Shown here: in pieces, positions 1 through 5,304 of the stretch
Layout of the letters: each line of letters begins with the position of its first letter
Position numbering within the stretch: the first letter of the stretch is position 1
Assembly: GCA_947631485.1 (NCBI GenBank)
Contig: CANRLJ010000048.1
Span: 1-6,353, forward strand
DNA from: an uncultured Clostridia bacterium
GTDB lineage: Bacteria > Bacillota > Clostridia > Christensenellales > UBA1242
Reading direction: 5' to 3'
Length of the DNA stretch: 6,353 nucleotides
Translations under genes and position numbers: made by a program
Notes under the pieces: model-generated
Told to the model about the DNA's origin: nothing
Seen by the model: only the letters and a program-made list of their open reading frames with translations
Databases searched by the model: none

Positions 1-394
1 GTTTTTTGGCATAGGCACGATATATTTCCTTTCTTTCAGTTTGATAATATGGGCCATAATCCCCAATTGTCACCCCGCCTTTAAGTTGATATTCATCTGG
101 CATGAAGCCATAACCAGACAATATGCCCATAATCACAGCACTTGCACCAGGAACTTCTCTCTTTTGGTCGGTGTCCTCTATGCGAAGATAAAACACACCA
201 CCGCTCCTCTTTGCGATGTTGTAGTCGATAAGTGCTTGATAAAAGCCGCCAATATGCATAAATCCTGTTGGACTTGGTGCAAATCTTGTGACTTCTGCAC
301 TCTTTTTCAAATTTCTTTTAGGATATTTCTTTTCGATTTCCTGTGTGGTCAACCCACCTGGAAACAAAAGTTCTGCTAATTCTTTATTGTTCAT
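1..394 (-). CDS. gltX: Glutamyl-tRNA synthetase, N-terminal part (3' end outside window)
   Basis: The reading frame from the ATG at 394 runs without a stop to the left edge and encodes 131 residues of a class I glutamyl-tRNA synthetase, the cytoplasmic enzyme that charges tRNA-Glu and, in bacteria lacking GlnRS, often also tRNA-Gln for later amidation. [15 protein letters not shown] (36-50) is the HIGH-motif segment and [12 protein letters not shown] (69-80) the next conserved glutamate/ATP-site segment. The RFAPSPTG form identifies GluRS rather than GlnRS (RFPPEPNG). About 35 residues ([20 protein letters not shown]...) precede the point where the shorter bacterial enzymes begin; I recall similar extensions, including the YPxRNL words, in Clostridia. 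The KMSKS loop and anticodon domain lie outside the window. Only a moderate ribosome site, GAAGG 4 bases before the ATG, is seen. It begins 12 bases after the lipoprotein stop, so it is likely cotranscribed. Confidence 0.95.
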   Translation of the reverse strand, partial: MNNKELAELLFPGGLTTQEIEKKYPKRNLKKSAEVTRFAPSPTGFMHIGGFYQALIDYNIAKRSGGVFYLRIEDTDQKREVPGASAVIMGILSGYGFMPDEYQLKGGVTIGDYGPYYQTERKEIYRAYAKK

Positions 395-406
395 ATTTCC
401 TTCTTT

Positions 407-1600
407 TTAAATTCCCAATAATGCGCACACTTGATGCATAAATTCTGCAAGTTCGCCCTTTTCTCCACCGATTTGTGGAGCGTTCACCACACCATCAACG
501 CCCAAGAACGTGTCGATTGTGTCCATATATGTCAAAAAGTATCTGTTTTTTGCCTGATATTTTGCACTGTCATAGCCAGCATCACCAGACTGAGACAAAT
601 CATGGAAGTTTATTCCATTTACTGCCTTCAAATAGTTGTTTTGATGTTTGAAGAAATTGTCAGCATAGTCAAACAAATAGTTTAAGTTGTTTTTCTTTTC
701 TGACTCATTTCCTCCAACATTTCCGATGGTGTTAGGGACAAGTTTTTCTTCGTATGTCTCAAACAATTCGTCAAGTCTTTTCAGTTGTTTGTTCACTCTT
801 GAATATGCATCGCCATGTGCGGACTCTTCGCTCTTAAAGTCAAAGACATTTTCTATTCTGTCAATTTTATATCTGCTGAAGGCTGGCAAAAGTTTGATTC
901 TTATATAGCCCTTAATCAGCTTAAAAGTTTGATCTGTTGCTGAAACATTGTCCTTAATCAAGTTGAAGACTCCGGTGGCCTCAACAAAGTTTGCCACAGA
1001 AGTTGCCATGCTTATATTTTTTGAAACAAGCGACCCATATGACTTTTTGAATCTTCTAAGATACAGTTGTTCCTCTTCCTCGCGTTGTTTTTTTACTCCC
1101 TCTTCAGGTTCTGGGTTTGCAGTCTCTTGTTCTTGCAAGCCTTTAAGATATCCATCAAATGAGTTCATATTTGAAATAAAACTTTTAATTTCGCTTGTGT
1201 ATGCATTGATATTGCTGTTTAATGTCTTCAGTCTGTCTTTTGCACCACTTGAAAGATTTCCGTCTTTAAGTTCTTCAATATATTCTTTGTTTTGCATCAC
1301 ATAGTTGTTTGAAATTTTCAAAATATTTGGATATGTTTCGGTTAAACTTGTGTATTTTTCTCTGCCGCTGGCACGCGAAACAATGTTTGAGCCAAGATGA
1401 ACTTCCAAATTCCAGTTGTCGCTTTCTGATGTTCCAGAAAGAGTGATAAACTCAGCATATCTGGTGTAGGTCTGCACAAGAGAGTCCAGCGATGCCTTGA
1501 CAGTTCCAACCGACACCTCGCCGCACGCCGTCAACCCAAAAAGACCAAACAAACTTGTCAAGCACAAGACAAATGCCAATAAGATGCTCTTTTTCTTCAT
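407..1600 (-). CDS. Lipoprotein of unknown function
   Basis: This 397-residue protein has a classic SPII signal: MKKK, a hydrophobic core (5-22), and the lipobox LTAC (23-26) followed by Gly, so Cys26 should be lipidated and the mature protein held on the outer face of the membrane. The mature part appears mostly helical. A charged, Glu-rich segment around residues 157-180 (QEQETANPEPEEGVKKQREE) separates two helical regions, about 31-156 and 181-290; the C-terminal part is rich in Asn, Tyr and Phe (NYLFDYADNFFKHQNNYL, 307-324). No substrate-binding-protein or enzyme motif is recognised. GGAGG (1612-1608) is 7 bases before the ATG, which overlaps the preceding stop. General build and neighbourhood resemble the upstream membrane-anchored protein, and the two may form one envelope complex; that is inference. 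Confidence 0.88.
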   Translation of the reverse strand: MKKKSILLAFVLCLTSLFGLFGLTACGEVSVGTVKASLDSLVQTYTRYAEFITLSGTSESDNWNLEVHLGSNIVSRASGREKYTSLTETYPNILKISNNYVMQNKEYIEELKDGNLSSGAKDRLKTLNSNINAYTSEIKSFISNMNSFDGYLKGLQEQETANPEPEEGVKKQREEEEQLYLRRFKKSYGSLVSKNISMATSVANFVEATGVFNLIKDNVSATDQTFKLIKGYIRIKLLPAFSRYKIDRIENVFDFKSEESAHGDAYSRVNKQLKRLDELFETYEEKLVPNTIGNVGGNESEKKNNLNYLFDYADNFFKHQNNYLKAVNGINFHDLSQSGDAGYDSAKYQAKNRYFLTYMDTIDTFLGVDGVVNAPQIGGEKGELAEFMHQVCALLGI

Positions 1601-2514
1601 GCTGCCACCTCCAAGTCATAGTTTGCTGCCGCAGCCCCTGCGGGAAATGTGTAGATTTCGCCTCTGACAAACCATCCCCATTGTTGAGAAGATGAAGAAT
1701 CAGTCTTGTATTCTGTCAAATCTTTTGCCTTCAAAATGTCTTCTGACACCTGCCATGCCATAGGTGAATATTGATAGTTTGAAATCTGATATTCATTTGC
1801 CTTTGAAAAATATACATTTTTAAATGACTGATATTGTGTACCGGTCGAGACAACAGGCTTGTCCTTTGCTTCCAATTCTTTTTTAACTTCGCTCGCAAAA
1901 TAGTTTGCCACTTTGAAAGCCGCTTTTGACATGTCGTTGTTCATGAGTGGAGATGTGACGCAGGAATTATACACTGCGGTCAATCTGCTGAAAGCACTGA
2001 CTGTGTTGTCAAACAGAGATTTCACATTGACAACGCATGACCTCCATGTCTGGGCAACATATTCGTTTGTGGTGACATCCACATCCTGCCCAATGACTTC
2101 TTCTCTTCCTTTGATGTAACTTGCAACTGCCTTGGCTTTGCTGTTTGCATCATCCAAAGACTTTTTGATGTTGTTTACATTGTTGCTGTAAACACTTGTG
2201 TGTTTGCTATACACAAGTTGCCTGCCAAAAAATCCACCCATAACCTCAAAAGCCTTGTACGCACTGATGTAGTTTTTGATTTGTTCCCTCTCTGTTTCGT
2301 TCAGGTTTGGATTGGTTTGAACCTTTGTCATAAATTCGTCAATCTTTTGATTGTCCTTGTTGTCTGGGCTCAAATATCCTGTGGTTGTGATTGAAATGAC
2401 TTGCTGTGCAAGTTTGGTTGTGTTTTTTGGAGTGAAAAGATTCACAAACACAATTGCAAGCACAACAGCCAAAACAACTATTATTAAAATCGCAAAAATC
2501 CACTTTTTCTTCAT
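1597..2514 (-). CDS. Membrane-anchored extracytoplasmic protein (unknown function)
   Basis: I do not recognise this 305-residue protein. It starts MKKKWIF and has one hydrophobic segment (about 5-27) with no Cys lipobox, followed by NLFTPKNTTK, so it is probably an uncleaved signal anchor with residues 28-305 outside the membrane. The exposed part is polar and looks largely helical (about 55-140 and 150-220), rich in Asn, Ser, Lys and Tyr, with only two cysteines, Cys160 and Cys185, which could form a disulfide. The C-terminal third is richer in aromatics (NVYFSKANEYQISNYQYSP, 233-251; SQQWGWFVRGEIYTF, 276-290) and ends in an Ala-rich tail. Its stop overlaps the start of the lipoprotein gene (ATGA), implying translational coupling and possibly joint function. 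No enzymatic motif is visible. Confidence 0.85.
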   Translation of the reverse strand: MKKKWIFAILIIVVLAVVLAIVFVNLFTPKNTTKLAQQVISITTTGYLSPDNKDNQKIDEFMTKVQTNPNLNETEREQIKNYISAYKAFEVMGGFFGRQLVYSKHTSVYSNNVNNIKKSLDDANSKAKAVASYIKGREEVIGQDVDVTTNEYVAQTWRSCVVNVKSLFDNTVSAFSRLTAVYNSCVTSPLMNNDMSKAAFKVANYFASEVKKELEAKDKPVVSTGTQYQSFKNVYFSKANEYQISNYQYSPMAWQVSEDILKAKDLTEYKTDSSSSQQWGWFVRGEIYTFPAGAAAANYDLEVAA

Positions 2515-2530
2515 TTTCTTCTTTGTTTTT

Positions 2531-2535
2531 CCTCC
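2531..2535 (-). promoter_or_regulatory. Ribosome-binding site with unusually long spacing
   Basis: GGAGG lies just after the dnaB stop codon but 16 bases before the ATG of the next gene (2514), well beyond the usual 5-9. The intervening bases are almost all purine (AAAAACAAAGAAGAAA) and contain no ATG, GTG or TTG at a normal distance. A weak GAAG closer to the ATG may contribute. The ATG is still favoured because it begins a clean membrane anchor (MKKKWIF). Confidence 0.6.
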
Positions 2536-2538
2536 TTT

Positions 2539-3900
2539 TTATTGATTTTGTTCTTCATATTTCACTTTTTCGCCATAGTTGAAGAAAGATGTATATTCGC
2601 CAACCCACTTCAGTTTGACCTCGCCAGTGTTTCCGCTTCTATGTTTTGAAACAAGCAAATAAACCGTTCCTGGCTCGTCATCAACTGTTGTGTCAGAATA
2701 CTTTTCTGGGTTGTACAAAAACAGAACGATGTCCGCATCCTGCTCGATTGAGCCGCTTTCCCTCAAATCCGAAAGGATTGGCTTGTGGTCGTCACGCAGT
2801 TCGACCGCACGCGACAACTGAGACAACACAATGACCGGAACATTAAGTTCTTTTGCAGCAATCTTCAGCGTTCTGGTCAAATCGCTGACCTCTTGCGTTC
2901 TGCTTTCTCTGTTCGCCTTGCCCATTGTCATAAGTTGAAGGTAGTCGATGACAATCAAGTCCAACCCATCGGTCATCTTCAACTTTCTGCATTTGCTTAG
3001 GATTGAAAATGGGGTTATCAAAGAACTGTCATCAACATATATCCCACTTTCGGCAAGTTTCTTTTCGGCTGTCCAAACTCTTTTCCACTCGTCAGCATCC
3101 ATCATGCCAGACAACACCTTTTTCAGATTTACTTTGGAAAGTGAGGACAATGCCCTTTGCACAAGTTGCTCTCTTGACATTTCCAAAGAGAAGATTGCAA
3201 CTTTTTTCTTTTCGTTTATCGCACAGTTTGTTGCGATGTTCATTGCAAAAGATGTTTTGCCCACGCCGGGACGTGCTGCCAAAAGGATGAGGTCGCTGTT
3301 TTGCAAGCCGTTTGTTATTTCATCAAAATCTTTATAACCCGTAGGGATGCCCCTCAGTGCGCCTCCGTTTTCGGCAAGTTCGGACATCTTCTTCAAAACA
3401 TTTGTAAGTGTTCCGCCCTGTCTTCCAATCAGTTCAAGTTCTGAGGATGCCTCTTTTTGAGAAAGTTCAAAAATTTTCTTCTCTGCAAGTTGCATCACAT
3501 CTTCGGCACTTGGATTTTCAAACGCACTGTTTATGATTTCATTTGATTCAGATATGATGTGCCTTTTCAAAGAAAAATCTTTGACTATTTGCAAGTAGTG
3601 ATTGAAGTTTGCAGAGGATGGCACAGCATTTGTAAGATAGGTGACATAGTCGATGCCTCCCACCTCTTCAAGCAGTTTTTCAACCTCAAGTTGGTTTATC
3701 AATGTGACAAAATCCACTGGGATGGATTTGTTGTAGAGTTCCAACATGCCCTTGTATATCTTCTTGTGAGCCTCAGAATAAAAATCTTCAACATTGCAAC
3801 GAGAAAGAATTTCATTTTGGATATCATTGTCCAAAAGTATGCAGCCAAGCAACGCTTGTTCTGACTCCAAACTGTTTGGAATTATCTTTGCATCTGCCAT
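2539..3900 (-). CDS. dnaB: Replicative DNA helicase DnaB
   Basis: This 453-residue protein is the hexameric replicative helicase (called DnaC in Bacillus subtilis), which unwinds the fork 5' to 3' on the lagging strand and interacts with primase. The N-terminal helical domain (about 1-105) opens with the typical PNSLESEQALLGCILLDN (8-25). A linker follows, then the RecA-like domain from about 180: Walker A ARPGVGKTS (209-217, Lys215), SLEMS (238-242, Glu240), Walker B LIVIDYLQL (315-323, Asp319), SQLSR (360-364, Gln361), DLRESGSIEQDAD (378-390), and KHRSGNTGE (419-427) with Arg421 at the arginine-finger position. Length and motifs are complete, with no sign of an intein or truncation. GGAGG (3911-3907) sits 6 bases before the ATG. 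In many Firmicutes this gene follows rplI; here a small membrane protein gene precedes it. Confidence 0.97.
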   Translation of the reverse strand: MADAKIIPNSLESEQALLGCILLDNDIQNEILSRCNVEDFYSEAHKKIYKGMLELYNKSIPVDFVTLINQLEVEKLLEEVGGIDYVTYLTNAVPSSANFNHYLQIVKDFSLKRHIISESNEIINSAFENPSAEDVMQLAEKKIFELSQKEASSELELIGRQGGTLTNVLKKMSELAENGGALRGIPTGYKDFDEITNGLQNSDLILLAARPGVGKTSFAMNIATNCAINEKKKVAIFSLEMSREQLVQRALSSLSKVNLKKVLSGMMDADEWKRVWTAEKKLAESGIYVDDSSLITPFSILSKCRKLKMTDGLDLIVIDYLQLMTMGKANRESRTQEVSDLTRTLKIAAKELNVPVIVLSQLSRAVELRDDHKPILSDLRESGSIEQDADIVLFLYNPEKYSDTTVDDEPGTVYLLVSKHRSGNTGEVKLKWVGEYTSFFNYGEKVKYEEQNQ

Positions 3901-3912
3901 ACTTGTCCTCCA

Positions 3913-4164
3913 TCAATCTGAAAACGGGTCTTTTTTGCCTTTCAGCCGTTGTTCCTTCTTTGAATCAAGTTTAGCACAAACAAGAGAAAAAAGAAAGAAC
4001 AAAACAAAAAGAACAATCACAACCACCATTATGTTCAGCCACTCCGGAATTTTTGCCACTGCCAAAAATATGCTGATCAGCATTGCTGGCAAAAAGACAA
4101 TCAGAAGAAACCACCCAAGCCTTTTTATTCTTTTTTTCAGTAGTTGTTTTTCGCTGTTTATCAT
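3913..4164 (-). CDS. Small two-helix membrane protein (unknown function)
   Basis: I do not recognise this 83-residue protein. It has a short basic N-terminus (KKRIKR, residues 10-15), two hydrophobic segments (about 17-37 and 43-64) joined by a short turn containing KIPEWLN (38-44), and a strongly charged tail (KLDSKKEQRLKGKKDPFSD, 65-83). The positive charges flanking both helices suggest both ends are cytoplasmic, a hairpin topology. The ATG at 4164 is chosen over an in-frame TTG at 4230 because the longer form would translate through the promoter and the end of the previous gene; the next Met, residue 27, would destroy the first helix. It has no Shine-Dalgarno site and is probably leaderless. 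It ends 12 bases before dnaB and so heads that operon. A cytoplasmic-membrane location is likely; the role is unknown. Confidence 0.8.
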   Translation of the reverse strand: MINSEKQLLKKRIKRLGWFLLIVFLPAMLISIFLAVAKIPEWLNIMVVVIVLFVLFFLFSLVCAKLDSKKEQRLKGKKDPFSD

Positions 4165-4170
4165 AGATAG

Positions 4171-4199
4171 AGTATAACAGCAAAATATGCTTTTGTCAA
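4171..4199 (-). promoter_or_regulatory. Promoter of the small membrane protein-dnaB operon, apparently leaderless
   Basis: The -35 box TTGACA (4199-4194) is a perfect match, the spacer is 17 bases, and the -10 box is TATACT (4176-4171) with a TGn extension (TGTTATACT). The -10 ends 6 bases before the ATG at 4164, which puts the expected transcription start on the A of the start codon. The intervening CTATCT offers no ribosome-binding site. The whole promoter fits in the 40-base gap after the C45-like gene. No convincing terminator precedes it, so read-through from the previous gene may add to expression. Confidence 0.8.
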
Positions 4200-4204
4200 T
4201 TAAA

Positions 4205-5248
4205 TTAAAATTTTGGTAGGTCAAGGTCAAAAATTGTTCGTTTTTTATTGTGGATTCGAAGGGTGCTCATCTTGTTGTTTATGTCAAGTATGTATGTGCC
4301 AAAAGTCAGGCTGTCATAGCCGGTGTTGCGCTTGGACATAACCGAATTGAAGTCACAAGTGCCATAATAGGTCAGCACTTTATACACCTCGTCGATATTC
4401 AGGTCTTTACGGCCGGCAATCAGCCCGTTTACAATCGTCTGCCTTGACAAAGAGGTTGAGGTTTTGTCAACACGCTCTGGCCTTAATGGCAAAAATTTCT
4501 TTGCCAAAATGTGATTTGTGTGCACATTTATGCCATTTACAACCTTTAAGTCATATTTATCGTGCACTTTTTCTATGTAATAAAACTTTTTGTTTGGCAC
4601 GTCACAAACATTAAGTCCGCAAGCGGAAGTTATTGGTGTCTTTTTGACAACATCCATAAGTTCGGCAAAATTTTTGCAGCATGAACACATCTTAAAAAAC
4701 ATGTTTGTTGGCACATTTTTAAGGTCAAAGTCGTCAAAAGCCAGCGAATTTGTGCAATACACAAGTTCTTTTCCAACAAAAATTGACGAGCCGGAAAGTG
4801 AGTTGCTGTCTGCAATTTCATAGTGTGCAATGCCACCACGACGCTCCATCTTCACAAAACAAGTGTTTTTCTTGGTGTAGTTTCCGTCCACATTGTGGGC
4901 AAGCACCTCATTTTCTTTTGTGGACACCAAAATGGAGGTGCAATGTTCGGCGTGACGCAAAAACATCTCTTCTTCGCACAGTGAAACAAGCAACAACTTC
5001 ACATCAATCTTTGCACCATCCGCTCTGCCGCAAATTTCATCATAGGCAGGCTTGCAGTTGTTTCTTAAAAATGGCAAAAGCCAAGTTATATATTCAATCA
5101 CCCTTGGATTTTTCAGAGAAATATAATGTCTTTTTAGAGCTTTGTAGTCCGCATGAAAAATTTGACCAAGAGAAACTCCAATTTCATAATCGTTGCCCTT
5201 GATTGTTGGAACATAGTCATATTTATACTTTGAATTCCAGTTTTTCAT
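4205..5248 (-). CDS. C45-type Ntn-hydrolase / acyltransferase-like protein
   Basis: This 347-residue protein looks like a member of the C45 (acyl-CoA:6-aminopenicillanate acyltransferase-like) Ntn-hydrolase family, whose members mature by self-cleavage and use the new N-terminal Cys to cut or transfer linear amides. Visible landmarks are a DGAKIDVKLLLVSLCEEE segment (77-94) before the active site, HCTS (102-105) with Cys103 as the likely nucleophile, AHNVDG (117-122) resembling the family G-x-N-x-D/W segment, THTNH-like VHTNHILAKKF (242-252), and STSLSRQ (264-270). A propeptide of about 102 residues matches the family. The residue before the Cys is His, whereas the Penicillium enzyme cleaves Gly-Cys. 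There is no signal peptide, so it should be cytoplasmic. The ATG at 5248 is chosen because an upstream in-frame TTG (5284) lies in the -35 box, and the next Met is residue 95. The substrate cannot be read from the sequence; bile-salt hydrolase-like (C59) enzymes are an alternative, less well-matched relative. Confidence 0.65.
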   Translation of the reverse strand: MKNWNSKYKYDYVPTIKGNDYEIGVSLGQIFHADYKALKRHYISLKNPRVIEYITWLLPFLRNNCKPAYDEICGRADGAKIDVKLLLVSLCEEEMFLRHAEHCTSILVSTKENEVLAHNVDGNYTKKNTCFVKMERRGGIAHYEIADSNSLSGSSIFVGKELVYCTNSLAFDDFDLKNVPTNMFFKMCSCCKNFAELMDVVKKTPITSACGLNVCDVPNKKFYYIEKVHDKYDLKVVNGINVHTNHILAKKFLPLRPERVDKTSTSLSRQTIVNGLIAGRKDLNIDEVYKVLTYYGTCDFNSVMSKRNTGYDSLTFGTYILDINNKMSTLRIHNKKRTIFDLDLPKF

Positions 5249-5254
5249 GAAAAA

Positions 5255-5284
5255 ATTATAACAAAAAAATAGCGTAAGTGTCAA
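5255..5284 (-). promoter_or_regulatory. Consensus sigma-A type promoter for the C45-like gene, apparently leaderless
   Basis: The -35 box TTGACA (5284-5279) and the -10 box TATAAT (5260-5255) both match the consensus perfectly. The spacer is 18 bases and there is a TGn extended -10 element (TGTTATAAT). The -10 ends 6 bases before the ATG at 5248, so the normal start point, the seventh base after the -10, falls on the A of the ATG. There is no Shine-Dalgarno sequence: the bases before the ATG are T-rich. The -35 lies in the loop of the typA terminator, and the spacer contains one stem arm and the U-tract. Confidence 0.85.
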
Positions 5285-5298
5285 TACTTTACGCTATC
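5263..5298 (-). terminator. Intrinsic terminator of typA
   Basis: On the minus strand, a few bases after the typA stop, ATAGCGTAA (5297-5289) pairs perfectly with TTACGCTAT (5277-5269). With one bulged base the stem extends by GT/AC, leaving a 6-base loop ATTGAC. A run of seven T (5269-5263) follows directly; the first T pairs with the stem base. The stem is only moderately GC-rich, but the stem plus U-tract form and its position just after a stop codon fit a rho-independent terminator. The loop also contains the -35 box of the next gene. Confidence 0.85.
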
Positions 5299-5304
5299 TT
5301 AAAC

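Noticed and set aside
41..379. 112-codon plus-strand frame at the left edge
   Set aside because: It is antisense to gltX, whose HIGH-motif segment is unmistakable on the minus strand.
4177..4204. Possible terminator after the C45-like gene (AGCA...TGCT)
   Set aside because: The stem is only 4 base pairs and the following bases are not a clean T-run. The region is better explained as promoter spacer.
4165..4230. TTG start at 4230 giving a 105-residue membrane protein
   Set aside because: It would overlap the end of the preceding gene and read through the promoter; the added residues look like translated non-coding sequence.
4750..5202. 150-codon plus-strand frame opposite the C45-like gene
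   Set aside because: Its translation is rich in Cys, His, Ser and Gln with no recognisable motif, typical of antisense frames, and the opposite frame has family motifs and a promoter.
5249..5284. TTG start at 5284 giving a 359-residue C45-like protein
   Set aside because: The TTG is part of the -35 box, the extra 12 codons would translate the promoter and terminator arm, and no ribosome site precedes it.
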